This document shows positions 45,635-54,347 of a stretch of DNA of 64,000 nucleotides, piece after piece. Position numbers and translations under genes: made by a program. Position 1 is the first letter of the stretch; the number at the start of each line of letters is the position of its first letter. This stretch comes from Mesorhizobium sp. NZP2077 (lineage in GTDB: Bacteria; Pseudomonadota; Alphaproteobacteria; Rhizobiales; Rhizobiaceae): positions 5,400,001 to 5,464,000 of the forward strand of contig NZ_CP051293.1 in NCBI RefSeq assembly GCF_013170805.1, written 5' to 3'. Below the pieces are notes generated by a model. The model saw only the letters and a program-made list of their open reading frames with translations, ran no database searches and was not told the DNA's origin.

Positions 45635-46402
45635 TTAAAATAATCCAACAGCGTATCTGTATAGATGGGAATCATTGTGTATCATTTCCAATAGCCGCTC
45701 TCTCCCTTTGCGTGATAGCGACATTTCTTCTTCTCGACTTCGATTCTCGCGATCTCTGGATAGCCGATAGGGCCCAAAATCAGGTACTAGCTGTTGCAGT
45801 TTCTGAATAGAGCGATCGAACTCCTCAACGAGACCGAAGAACGTTAATTTGCCAAGATTCTCTTTAGCAGAGCGAAGAAATTGCGGCGATCCAGGCTCTT
45901 CGCTGGACAGCATGTAGGTCTGTACATCCTTGAGTTGATCAACAAATCGCTGTCGCGGTGATGTAACAAATTCCTCAAAATTGACCGACTGCGCAAACTC
46001 TACATCGTCTATCTCATCAGGAGTCATGACCTTACGCCAAGGGTCGTCACTCGGAAAATTCCTAGGGTCATGCCAAGAATTATATTGTGAATAAGAGCGC
46101 GCTAGAGGATCTCGCAAAAAAGTCACATACATCGCATCAGGAAGCTTCCTGTAAATATCAATAAATCTAAAATGCCCCCAAAATAGTTTTTTCGATGCAT
46201 CAGAAATCTGAATTTTGTTTAGATCGCCCAAAAAAGGTGGGGCTATGCACGCCGCCGGAATGTTACTTTCCAGGTATCGGAAAAAAGACGTACCAGCCGT
46301 CTTAGGAATATGCACGAAAACAATCGGCCTATCAAAAGGCCGATCACCTTTGGACGTCTTTTCCCTTCGCCAAAATCCGCGATGCAAGGTTGACCACGTC
46401 AT
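45635..46402 (-). CDS. PAPS-dependent sulfotransferase family protein
   Basis: A 255-residue protein of the Sulfotransfer_2 (carbohydrate sulfotransferase) type. The 5'-phosphosulfate loop VHIPKTAGTSFFRYL (30-44; P-loop PKTAGTS) and the 3'-phosphate motif FLRDPLARSYSQYN (95-108; Arg97, Ser103) are both intact. GHFRF (76-80) supplies the likely catalytic His. No signal peptide is seen, so it should act in the cytoplasm before export. The gene is clearly AT-richer than its neighbours, suggesting transfer. It lies directly after wzt in the O-antigen operon; its PAPS could come from cysD-cysN/C in the same window. A non-sulfating role cannot be excluded. Confidence 0.82.
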   Translation of the reverse strand: MTWSTLHRGFWRREKTSKGDRPFDRPIVFVHIPKTAGTSFFRYLESNIPAACIAPPFLGDLNKIQISDASKKLFWGHFRFIDIYRKLPDAMYVTFLRDPLARSYSQYNSWHDPRNFPSDDPWRKVMTPDEIDDVEFAQSVNFEEFVTSPRQRFVDQLKDVQTYMLSSEEPGSPQFLRSAKENLGKLTFFGLVEEFDRSIQKLQQLVPDFGPYRLSRDRENRSREEEMSLSRKGRERLLEMIHNDSHLYRYAVGLF

Positions 46403-46439
46403 CGTTCAACCCGTGAACCAGAAGGCCTCAGACCGATCC

Positions 46440-47186
46440 TCATTGTGCAGAAATCCGGCGATAGTGTTCAATCGCCTCATGAATCGGCGCGTCGAGGATC
46501 AATTTACCGCCGCTAAAAACCAAGCCTCTGTGGCAGAGCTTCTCTAGGTTGCTCAGGTCATGACTGGCCAGGATCATGATCTCGGATTTCTCTACCAGTT
46601 CCAGTATCCGGGTCTGTGCCTTCGCTATGAAGCGCGCGTCGCCTGCTCCGACCACCTCATCCAGAAGCAGGATATCTCCGCTGACCGCAGTCGAGATAGC
46701 GAAAGCAAGACGCACCTGCATGCCTGCCGAATAGGTTTTGAGCGGGTAGTCGATGAATTCGCCGATATCGGCGAATTCAACGATCTCGGCTTCCATCTCG
46801 CGCATGGCCTTTGGCGACAAGCCAAGTAGTAAGCCCCGATAGAGAATGTTTTCGCGCCCGGTGGCATCGGGTTCAAAGCCGAGGCTGAGATCGAGCATCG
46901 AACGGACGGTGCCGCGAACGTCGCGTTTGCCCGAGGAAATCGGATAGAGCCCCGCCACCATTTTGAGAAACGAGCTTTTACCCGCTCCATTATGGCCGAG
47001 CACCCCAACGCGTTCGCCCTCCTTGATTTCGACATTAAGGTCCTTAAGGGCATGGATGTCGACGATCTCGTGCCTGGTTCTGCCGGGCGCCAACCAGCCG
47101 GCGAGCAGAGACTTAAGCGACCTCTCCCTGAATGCCACAGAGGCATAGTGCAGATTGACGTTCTGGAGCCGGATGATGTTGGTCAT
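46440..47186 (-). CDS. wzt: O-antigen/polysaccharide ABC exporter, ATP-binding protein Wzt
   Basis: Energises export of the finished lipid-linked polysaccharide. It has 248 residues from ATG 47186, which overlaps the wzm stop by 4 bases; the longer frame to 47294 is an artefact. Walker A is GHNGAGKS (64-71), a degenerate signature YSAGMQVRLAFAI lies near 141, and Walker B is DILLLDEV. It ends soon after the ATPase domain, so it lacks the C-terminal carbohydrate-binding domain of E. coli O8/O9a Wzt. It is of the short type, as in capsule KpsT-like or Brucella-like systems. Chain-length control must then lie elsewhere. Confidence 0.9.
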   Translation of the reverse strand: MTNIIRLQNVNLHYASVAFRERSLKSLLAGWLAPGRTRHEIVDIHALKDLNVEIKEGERVGVLGHNGAGKSSFLKMVAGLYPISSGKRDVRGTVRSMLDLSLGFEPDATGRENILYRGLLLGLSPKAMREMEAEIVEFADIGEFIDYPLKTYSAGMQVRLAFAISTAVSGDILLLDEVVGAGDARFIAKAQTRILELVEKSEIMILASHDLSNLEKLCHRGLVFSGGKLILDAPIHEAIEHYRRISAQ

Positions 47187-48028
47187 AAGTAGAAAATAAC
47201 TCTCTTCTCCGCGCGCTGTCCCACCAGCACCGCTATCGCGGTCAGGACGACGATCGTAGCCATAGACCAGATGTAGTTGGATGAAGTTGGCCATTCGCCG
47301 CGCAGCAGTGGCGCTCGTACGATCTGAAACAGGTGATAGATCGGATTGTAATCCACCAGCATATGCAGATCGCCTTTGCGAAAGGTCGACGCTTCAAAAT
47401 AGATGGGGGAGACAAACCACATTGCCTGCAGGATCAGGCCCAAGGCATGCGGCAGATCCCGAAAACGGGTTGCGACATAGGCCATGATGGTCGCCCATGG
47501 CCACGCAATCAGTCCCAGGATGGGAAACGCCGTCAATGCAGCAAGCCAGCACCAGCCGAAATTCTGCGGCATGACCACGAGCACCCAAGCAACCAAAGCC
47601 GTGCTCGCCATGGCGAAAACGATGAGGCCAGTTAAAGCATTACGCAAGGTGTATATGGCTAAGGGGTGCCTGGTCTGCTTGATGTAGGCATCCGCCTGGA
47701 CGAAGGCCAGGGAGCCGCCGACCACCGAACTAACGACATATTCCCACATGATCATTCCCGAAAGAATGTAGGGCGCGTACTCCGTGATCTGCGTGTTGAA
47801 GATCCGGCTGAACACAAAGGACAGCAACAGCGTCAGCCCCAGAGGCTGCAGAATCGACCAGAAAATCCCAAAGAAGGACCGTCGCCAGCGCGAGCGCAGG
47901 TCGGACATCGAAAGATGCCACCAGAAATACCGAGCTGCCCAGATGCCTTTTAGATAAGTCACGTCATTCCCAACATTTCGAGGCCATTCGCGCCAGTGTC
48001 CAAAATCACCAAACACCTCTATCGCCAA
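47183..48028 (-). CDS. wzm: O-antigen/polysaccharide ABC exporter, permease Wzm
   Basis: The membrane channel that flips the polyprenyl-linked O-polysaccharide to the periplasm, of ABC-2 family type. It has 281 residues with six hydrophobic segments. The amphipathic N-terminal region is SDLRSRWRRSFFGIFWSILQ (41-60), typical of Wzm/KpsM, and a late motif SPIYFEASTF is present. Its start overlaps per by 10 bases and its end overlaps wzt by 4. With Wzt it defines an ABC-transporter-dependent pathway, in which the chain is completed in the cytoplasm before export. Confidence 0.92.
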   Translation of the reverse strand: MAIEVFGDFGHWREWPRNVGNDVTYLKGIWAARYFWWHLSMSDLRSRWRRSFFGIFWSILQPLGLTLLLSFVFSRIFNTQITEYAPYILSGMIMWEYVVSSVVGGSLAFVQADAYIKQTRHPLAIYTLRNALTGLIVFAMASTALVAWVLVVMPQNFGWCWLAALTAFPILGLIAWPWATIMAYVATRFRDLPHALGLILQAMWFVSPIYFEASTFRKGDLHMLVDYNPIYHLFQIVRAPLLRGEWPTSSNYIWSMATIVVLTAIAVLVGQRAEKRVIFYL

Positions 48029-49107
48029 AAAGAGCTAACCGCCGCGCAAATCCATTCGACCTGCGCGGGGGTCAGCCCCGGATAACTCGGAAGATTGATG
48101 CCTCGCGCACTCAGGCCTGCTCCCACAGGGAAGATTTCATCGGTGCGACAATGCGGCATGAGATGAACTTGCGGGAAGAAAGGCCTCGTTTCGATCCCCC
48201 GTTCGCCAAGATGGGTGCGAAGCCGATCCCTATCTTCTGGGTGGTCCAGAATTACCGAACACATCCAGTAGGAATGGGTCACATCTCCCACCGCATCGTG
48301 GGTGCGTAGCGGCAAGCCCGACAACCCAGCCCGATAGGCATCCGCCACCTTGCGTTTGGCGGCAATAATCTCTGCTGCAATCTCGATCTGCGCCAGACCG
48401 ATCGCGGCTTCGATGTTCGTCATGCGGTAATTGTAGGCCAGCATGTCGTGCCAATATTCACGCTCGGGCGAAACTCCCTGGCTTTTCAACCGCCGGCATT
48501 GGGCCATGATTTCGGGATCGCGAATGAGGACCATACCGCCCTCACCCGTGGTGATCGTCTTGTTGCCGAAAAAGCTGAAGGTAGCGGCGTCGCCAAAGGT
48601 GCCGACATGTTGGCCCTTCAAAAGGGATCCGAACGCCTCCGCGCAGTCTTCGACCAGCAGAAGGTCGTGCTCGCGACAGAGCCCGACTATGGAATCCATG
48701 TCGCAGGGGTGGCCATAGAGATGGACCACCATGACAGCCTTAGTTCGCGGTGTAATGGCCTTTCGAATCGCTGCCGGATCAACCTGTAGCGTTGCTTCTA
48801 TCGAATCGACGAATACGGGTTTCGCGCCGGTTTGCAGGATCGTGTTGACAGAGGCGACATAGGTGAGGCTGGGAACGATCACCTCATCCCCTGGGCCGAT
48901 CCCCAATGCCTCCAGCGCGAGATGGATCGCGACCGTGCCGTTGGCTACGCTCGTGGCCCCTTCCGCGCCGGTAAAGGCGGCAAAGGCTGCTTCGAATTTC
49001 GCGATGAACTCGCCGCGTGACGAAATCCAACCTGTTTTCAGGCATTCGTTCACATAGGCAGAAACGTTGCCCGCCAAATAGGGTTCATAAACAGGGATCC
49101 GTTCCAT
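48019..49107 (-). CDS. per: GDP-perosamine synthase (GDP-4-keto-6-deoxymannose 4-aminotransferase)
   Basis: A PLP enzyme that converts GDP-4-keto-6-deoxy-D-mannose, the Gmd product, to GDP-D-perosamine using glutamate. It has 362 residues. The PLP lysine is Lys183 in SFFGNKTITTGEGG, the cofactor Asp is in VEDCAEAFG (152-160), and TGWISSRGEFI and VANGTVAIHLAL are characteristic. From memory the sequence tracks the E. coli O157 and Brucella Per proteins along its whole length (YWHDMLAYNYRMTNIEAAIG). Its start is one base after the gmd stop. This gene is the main reason to predict perosamine in the O-chain. Confidence 0.92.
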   Translation of the reverse strand: MERIPVYEPYLAGNVSAYVNECLKTGWISSRGEFIAKFEAAFAAFTGAEGATSVANGTVAIHLALEALGIGPGDEVIVPSLTYVASVNTILQTGAKPVFVDSIEATLQVDPAAIRKAITPRTKAVMVVHLYGHPCDMDSIVGLCREHDLLLVEDCAEAFGSLLKGQHVGTFGDAATFSFFGNKTITTGEGGMVLIRDPEIMAQCRRLKSQGVSPEREYWHDMLAYNYRMTNIEAAIGLAQIEIAAEIIAAKRKVADAYRAGLSGLPLRTHDAVGDVTHSYWMCSVILDHPEDRDRLRTHLGERGIETRPFFPQVHLMPHCRTDEIFPVGAGLSARGINLPSYPGLTPAQVEWICAAVSSFWR

Positions 49108-49108
49108 G

Positions 49109-50209
49109 TCATTCCTTGCGGCTGGGTTGCGGATATCCGCTTTTCACCAACAAGGCCTCCCGTTCGGCCCCCTTCAGGTCTTCCACGACCATTTCCTTGA
49201 CGAGTTCGGCAAATGTCGTTTTCGGCTCCCAGCCGAGCTTCTGTCGGGCTTTTGAGGGATCGCCGAGCAAAGTCTCAACTTCGGCCGACCGGAAATACCG
49301 TGGATCCACGGCGACGATACAACCACCTGTTGATGCATCATAGCCCTTTTCGTCCGCGCCTTCGCCCTCCCAGCGCATGGATATGCCAAGTTCTGCCGCG
49401 GCAAGGGTCACAAATTCGCGAACGGAATGCTGTACTCCAGACGCGATGACGTAATCCTCAGCAACGTCTTGTTGCAACATCAACCACTGCATCTCGACGT
49501 AGTCCCGCGCATGGCCCCAGTCGCGCAAGGCGCTGAGATTTCCCAGATACAGCCTTTCCTGCATACCTAGCTTGATGCGCGCCATGGCCCGCGTAATCTT
49601 CCGGGTAACGAATGTTTCGCCACGGATTGGTGACTCATGATTGAACAGGATCCCGTTGCACGCATAGATGCCATAGGATTCCCTGTAGTTTACCGTTATC
49701 CAGTGCGCATAAAGCTTGGCCACGGCGTAGGGCGAGCGTGGATAAAATGGTGTCGTCTCTCTCTGAGGGACTTCCTGAACCAACCCGAAAAGCTCGGACG
49801 TTGATGCCTGGTAGAAGCGGGTCCTTTTCTCCAATCCCAAAATCCGGATCGCTTCAAGGAGGCGGAGTGTGCCCAGGCCATCTGTGTTCGCAGTGTATTC
49901 AGGCTCTTCAAAGGAGACGGCGACGTGGCTCTGAGCCGCAAGATTGTAGATCTCATCAGGTTGAACGATCTGAACGATCCGAGTCAGACTGGACGAATCA
50001 GTCATGTCCCCGTGGTGCAACGTCAGATCGGCGCCACTGTCGTGCGGGTCGTGATATAGATGATCTATCCGGTCTGTATTGAAAAGCGAAGAACGCCTTC
50101 TAAGACCATGCACAGAATACCCTTTTTCAATTAGTAATGCTGCAAGGTAAGATCCATCTTGCCCGGTGATCCCGGTAATCAGCGCGATTTTTTTATCTGC
50201 CAAGTTCAA
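49109..50209 (-). CDS. gmd: GDP-mannose 4,6-dehydratase
   Basis: Converts GDP-D-mannose to GDP-4-keto-6-deoxy-D-mannose. It has 366 residues. The NADP loop is [13 protein letters not shown] (11-23), with catalytic Thr/Glu in [11 protein letters not shown] and Tyr/Lys in [15 protein letters not shown]. The conserved [20 protein letters not shown] is complete. It stands between manC and per, the direct order of the GDP-perosamine pathway. Products could also go to GDP-fucose or D-rhamnose, but no reductase (fcl or rmd) is in the window, so perosamine is the expected fate. Confidence 0.95.
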   Translation of the reverse strand: MNLADKKIALITGITGQDGSYLAALLIEKGYSVHGLRRRSSLFNTDRIDHLYHDPHDSGADLTLHHGDMTDSSSLTRIVQIVQPDEIYNLAAQSHVAVSFEEPEYTANTDGLGTLRLLEAIRILGLEKRTRFYQASTSELFGLVQEVPQRETTPFYPRSPYAVAKLYAHWITVNYRESYGIYACNGILFNHESPIRGETFVTRKITRAMARIKLGMQERLYLGNLSALRDWGHARDYVEMQWLMLQQDVAEDYVIASGVQHSVREFVTLAAAELGISMRWEGEGADEKGYDASTGGCIVAVDPRYFRSAEVETLLGDPSKARQKLGWEPKTTFAELVKEMVVEDLKGAEREALLVKSGYPQPSRKE

Positions 50210-50221
50210 GTTCCTTCACTC

Positions 50222-51637
50222 TTACGTGCGGCCGTAAACATCATCAAACCGCACGATATCGTCTTCGCCCAGATATTCCCCGCTTTGCACTTCGATCATG
50301 ACGAGCGGAAGAATGCCGGGATTTTCGAGGCGGTGCTTGTGGCCGCAGGGGATATAGGTGGACTGGTTGGTCGCCAGCAGGATTTCACTCTGGCCATTGA
50401 CGACCTTCGCGGTCCCGCTCACCACCACCCAGTGCTCGGAGCGGTGATGGTGCGCCTGAAGGCTCAGGCGCGCGTTCGGCTTCACCTCGATCCGCTTGAT
50501 CTTGAAGCGCGGCCCCTCCTCCAGGACGGTGTAGGTACCCCATGGGCGATGCACGGTGCGATGCACGGTTGCCGCCTCATGCCCCTCCGCCTTGAGGCGG
50601 TTGTAGAGGTCCTTGACCTCCTGCGCCTTGTCCTTGTGGGCGATAAGAAGCGCATCCGGCGTGTCGACGATCAACAGATCCGAAACACCGACAAGACCGA
50701 CAAGCCGGTCTTCGCTGTGCACGTAGCAGTTCGTCGTGTCATGGAGCATTGTCTCGCCGGTCGTGCGGTTGCCATTGTCGTCGGCTGGAACAAGCTTCGA
50801 CAGAACGGTCCATGAGCCGATGTCGGACCAATCGAAGCTGCAGGGCACGAAACCCACGTTCTTTGCTTTCTCCATGACCGCATAGTCGATGGAAACAGCA
50901 GGAACAGCCGCGAAACCATCCTTGTCTATCTCAACAGTGATCGAGTCCACGGCATCGCTTGTCCTCGCCGCCTCGAGCGCCGTGCGCGCATTGGACAACA
51001 CATCCGGACACAGTTCCTGCATCGAGGCGATCATGGAGCGGGCCGCAAAACAGAACATGCCCGAATTCCAGAAAAAACGACCGCTGGCGATAAATTGGGC
51101 CGCTCGTTCCGCATTCGGCTTTTCCACGAACCGAAGGACCGTATCTCCCTCGGCCTCGATATAGCCAAACCCGGTTTCAGGGCTCTCGGCCTTCATGCCA
51201 AACGTGACGATCCGTCCCGTGGCCGCGATCGCCGCCGCCTTCGCCACGGCCGCGCCAAACCCGGCTTCGTCCATGATCAGGTGATCCGCAGGCAGCACAA
51301 CCAGAACCGCGTCTGGATTATCGCGCGCGACCTGCAACGCAGCGAGCGCGACCGCGGCTGCCGTGTCACGGCCGAAAGGCTCCAGCAGGAACGTGTTCCT
51401 TACACCTGGCGCCGCCACCTCCGCATACTCGTCCGCCGTCAGGAACAGCAGATCGCGATTGGTGACCGTCACAATTTGATCAACGCCTGCAAGTCCGGCT
51501 GCGCGGGCGTATGTCCTGCGAATGAGGGTCCCGCCTCCCGGCAAGGGAATGAACGGCTTGGGGTGCAACGCACGAGAAATAGGCCAGAGGCGGGAACCGA
51601 CACCGCCACTTATGATGACAGGAACGATATTGGTCAA
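50222..51637 (-). CDS. manC: Mannose-1-phosphate guanylyltransferase / mannose-6-phosphate isomerase (type II PMI)
   Basis: Bifunctional enzyme that makes mannose-6-phosphate from fructose-6-phosphate and GDP-mannose from mannose-1-phosphate. It has 471 residues, the usual bifunctional length. The N-terminal nucleotidyltransferase signature is ISGGVGSRLWPISR (9-22), with FVEKPNAERA near 169. The C-terminal cupin isomerase domain has LSLQAHHHRSEHWVVVSGTA near 395-414. It is four bases from manB and twelve from gmd in one operon. Confidence 0.93.
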   Translation of the reverse strand: MTNIVPVIISGGVGSRLWPISRALHPKPFIPLPGGGTLIRRTYARAAGLAGVDQIVTVTNRDLLFLTADEYAEVAAPGVRNTFLLEPFGRDTAAAVALAALQVARDNPDAVLVVLPADHLIMDEAGFGAAVAKAAAIAATGRIVTFGMKAESPETGFGYIEAEGDTVLRFVEKPNAERAAQFIASGRFFWNSGMFCFAARSMIASMQELCPDVLSNARTALEAARTSDAVDSITVEIDKDGFAAVPAVSIDYAVMEKAKNVGFVPCSFDWSDIGSWTVLSKLVPADDNGNRTTGETMLHDTTNCYVHSEDRLVGLVGVSDLLIVDTPDALLIAHKDKAQEVKDLYNRLKAEGHEAATVHRTVHRPWGTYTVLEEGPRFKIKRIEVKPNARLSLQAHHHRSEHWVVVSGTAKVVNGQSEILLATNQSTYIPCGHKHRLENPGILPLVMIEVQSGEYLGEDDIVRFDDVYGRT

Positions 51638-51640
51638 ACG

Positions 51641-53065
51641 TCAGCCTTCCAGGATTTGAGTTCGGCTGAGGTCAAGACCCCAAGCGAGCAATTCGTCTGC
51701 GCGGGATTCTGTCTTTGCCTCGATGTAGCACCGCAATTCGGGCGCGTTGCCTGACGCACGGAAGTGAACAACCTCTCCGTTACGGGCGGTGACGCGCACG
51801 CCATCGCGATTGTCAATGTTCGCGACGCCGCCGAGAATCTCGAAAAGAGTATCGGCATAACCGGCATCCGTCGCCAATCTTTTGAGGAAAGACGCGCTAT
51901 CTTCCGCCGACACGCCTTCCAGCCGGCCACTTGCCGCAGCAAGGAATCCGAAACCGGAGGCGATCTCGGCGAGCGGGCGACCTGCCGTAGCAATCGTTGA
52001 CAGCGCACAGAGAATTGGCAACAGCGAATCCCGGGTTCGCAAGGCCGCGAGCGTGCGGCCATCCTTCTCGACGGATGACCCCAGAAGAACGCCGCCATTT
52101 GCTTCGAACCCAACGACGCATTTTGCCCCTTGAGCGAGGGCTGTGCCGATCCCTTCGATGACATAGGGCGAGCCTATGCGTGTGCGCACCACGGTTGCGA
52201 AATGCCCGCAACGCTCCAGGGCAGAATTGGAACTGACCGGCGTAACGATGCAGTCGGCATCAAGAAAACGCGCCGTGATCGCGCCGATCAGGTCGCCGCG
52301 CACGAAACTGCCCTGCGCATCCGCCACAAGCGGCCGGTCGCCATCGCCATCAGCGGACACGATGGCATCGAACGGCTCCGCCGCCGACCAGTTTTTGAGA
52401 AGCGATAAATCCTCTTGCCTCAGCGCTTCGGTATCCACCGGAATGAAATGCGTGGATCTGCCGAGGGGCACCGCCTCGGCTCCCAACGCACGAAGGATAT
52501 CGACAATGATGTCCCTCGCTACGGACGAATGCTGGTAGACCCCGACACGGACACCAGACAGGCTACCCCTTTGAAAGAAGCCAAGAAAATGATCCCTGTA
52601 GCCTGCGGACGGTTCGGAGCCCAGTTGTACGGGTTCAACGGATGGCTGTGATCGGTCGGCTATCTGCAAGCCTGCGTGGATTGCCACAATTTCAAGCTCA
52701 TCGCGCTTGTCGATCTCGCCGTCCGCCCGGTAGAATTTAAGCCCATTCCTGTCGTCGGGAATATGACTGCCGGTCACCATGATCGCCGGAGCTTTGCCCG
52801 CTGCATAAAGTGCGAGTGCTGGCGTGGGCAAGGCTCCGCAATCGACCGGCACCAAACCGGCTTCGGCGATTGCAGCATGGACAATCCCCGCAATCTCGGG
52901 ACTGGAAGAGCGAAGGTCGCGCCCAACAAGGATCTTGTCGCCCTCGCTCAACGCACCACGCCCCATAAGCATGCGTGCGAAGGCAATCGTATAGGTGCGC
53001 GCCGGTGGCCCCATAAGCTCGCTGACGAGACCGCGCAGCCCGCTGGTGCCGAACTTCAAAGTCAC
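51641..53065 (-). CDS. manB: Phosphomannomutase
   Basis: Interconverts mannose-6-phosphate and mannose-1-phosphate for ManC. It has 474 residues of the alpha-D-phosphohexomutase family. The phosphoserine loop is VTGSHIPDDRNG with Ser100, the Mg loop DGDGDRP near 243-249, and the sugar loop EANGGVLLGS near 323. The phosphoserine loop reads GSHIPD rather than the commoner ASHNP, as in ManB/CpsG-type mutases. It is the first gene of the perosamine module, with a 400-base gap upstream that holds a dead rfbA fragment. Glucosamine or glucose activity is a lesser alternative. Confidence 0.88.
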   Translation of the reverse strand: MTLKFGTSGLRGLVSELMGPPARTYTIAFARMLMGRGALSEGDKILVGRDLRSSSPEIAGIVHAAIAEAGLVPVDCGALPTPALALYAAGKAPAIMVTGSHIPDDRNGLKFYRADGEIDKRDELEIVAIHAGLQIADRSQPSVEPVQLGSEPSAGYRDHFLGFFQRGSLSGVRVGVYQHSSVARDIIVDILRALGAEAVPLGRSTHFIPVDTEALRQEDLSLLKNWSAAEPFDAIVSADGDGDRPLVADAQGSFVRGDLIGAITARFLDADCIVTPVSSNSALERCGHFATVVRTRIGSPYVIEGIGTALAQGAKCVVGFEANGGVLLGSSVEKDGRTLAALRTRDSLLPILCALSTIATAGRPLAEIASGFGFLAAASGRLEGVSAEDSASFLKRLATDAGYADTLFEILGGVANIDNRDGVRVTARNGEVVHFRASGNAPELRCYIEAKTESRADELLAWGLDLSRTQILEG

Positions 53066-53465
53066 TGATTGCTACCTTTTTCCGGGAATGCTGCCCCGGT
53101 ATAAATTTCGGCAAGGCCCCTCACCTGCCGCAGCCTGCGACGGCATGAAGGCTGGCGAGCGTGAACGTCAGACGGCGCGTCGCTATAGATCAAAGCCAGC
53201 GACCTGATCTTCATAGATGGCAGTTTTTGCTTAGAGACCGCTAATATTATTGGGTACAGCCGGGTCTCATTGCCTCCAGCAAGGATGATCCCTTTCAAGA
53301 AGCTCTCCGTGAATTGCCAAGCCCCCGCCTGACACCCGAGTTGCCCGTGCTTAGGTTTCACGCAATGGCTTGTCAATCTCGGACGCGGGACCGGGTTCGA
53401 TTTCAACACGCTGCGGGGGTCAGTCGATCTCGCCGTGAAAGGCCACGCAGCAAGCCTACCGAGTT
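53066..53465. other. Gap between rfbD and manB with only a gene remnant
   Basis: No intact gene is seen in these 400 bases. The stretch around 53218-53310 is a remnant of an rfbA gene (listed separately). The rest should hold the manB promoter, but I find no convincing -35/-10 pair, hairpin or repeat. This is the junction between the rhamnose module and the perosamine module. Confidence 0.55.
53218..53310 (-). pseudogene. Truncated 5' fragment of an rfbA-type gene
   Basis: From a TTG at 53298 the minus strand encodes [15 protein letters not shown], then IILAVSKQKLP, matching the first 27 codons of rfbA ([15 protein letters not shown], then [11 protein letters not shown]), and after that the similarity stops abruptly. 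The ribosome-site region GGAGAGCTTC in front of the TTG is also shared with the intact rfbA at 56864. The catalytic loop is altered (GGNETR instead of GGSGTR). It is diverged from, not identical to, the neighbouring rfbA, so it is an old remnant of recombination or of another thymidylyltransferase gene. Confidence 0.75.
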
Positions 53466-54347
53466 TCAGCGATCCAGGATGCGGTGCACGACCCGCACGG
53501 TGGATTCTCGCCATTCCGGCGCGCTCCATCCGAATACGGCCGCGAATTTCGCGCTCGACAGGCGCGAATTGGCGGGACGCCTCGCCTTGGTCGGATAGTC
53601 CTTGGTGGCGATATCCCGCACCTGCGCCGAAGGACCGCCAGACGCTTGGCTGGTGTCCAGGACATGACGGGCAAAGCCGCTCCAGTTGGTCTCACCCGTG
53701 CCGGCCAGATGATAGGTACCGAACGCACCACTCTTGTCGTCATGCAGCATCGTCGCCGCATGCAGGATGGCGTCGGCGATATCGAGCGCCGAGGTGGGAT
53801 TGCCGCACTGATCGGCCACCACCGAAATCTCGTCGCGGTCGGCGGCCAGCCGCAGCATGGTTTTGACGAAATTCTTGCCGAACGGGCTGTAGACCCATGC
53901 GGTTCGCAGGATCAGGTGGCGCGGGCCGGCAGCGGCCACCTCCTGCTCGCCGGCGAGCTTGGAGGCTCCGTAGACGCCAAGCGGTGCCGTTGCGTCGGTT
54001 TCGACATAGGCGTGGGAAGCGCTGCCGTTGAAGACATAGTCGGTCGAGAGATGGATGATCGGAACGCCAAGGCGCGCGGCGGCCTGCGCCACCTTGCCGG
54101 CGCCGGTCGCGTTGACCGCGAAAGCCAGATCAGGCTCATCCTCGGCCTGATCCACGGCGGTGTAAGCGGCGGCCGAGACGACGATATCCGGCTTGCCCGC
54201 CGCGATGGCGTCGATGACGGTCGCGGGTCTTGCCAGGTCGAGTTCCGGACGGCCGATGGCGACGACCTCCACGCCGGTGCGCGCTTGGCCGGCCTGCAGC
54301 AGGCTTGCCGCGACCTGACCGTCGCGTCCGATGACGACGAGCCTCAC
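53466..54347 (-). CDS. rfbD: dTDP-4-dehydrorhamnose reductase
   Basis: Last step to dTDP-L-rhamnose, reducing the 4-keto group with NADPH. It has 293 residues. The nucleotide loop is [14 protein letters not shown] (4-17), the catalytic pair is YGASKLAGE (Tyr/Lys), and [11 protein letters not shown] lies around residue 100. RfbD usually begins with GxxGQ/G; here it is GRDGQV. It overlaps the rfbB stop by 4 bases and ends the rfbACBD operon. The downstream side carries the rfbA fragment and then manB. Confidence 0.93.
   Translation of the reverse strand: MRLVVIGRDGQVAASLLQAGQARTGVEVVAIGRPELDLARPATVIDAIAAGKPDIVVSAAAYTAVDQAEDEPDLAFAVNATGAGKVAQAAARLGVPIIHLSTDYVFNGSASHAYVETDATAPLGVYGASKLAGEQEVAAAGPRHLILRTAWVYSPFGKNFVKTMLRLAADRDEISVVADQCGNPTSALDIADAILHAATMLHDDKSGAFGTYHLAGTGETNWSGFARHVLDTSQASGGPSAQVRDIATKDYPTKARRPANSRLSSAKFAAVFGWSAPEWRESTVRVVHRILDR

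Noticed and set aside
53062..53529. A 155-codon minus-strand frame covering the rfbD-manB gap as a whole gene
   Set aside because: Only the central 27 codons resemble anything (rfbA start); the flanks do not, and the frame overlaps rfbD. Treated as a gene remnant.
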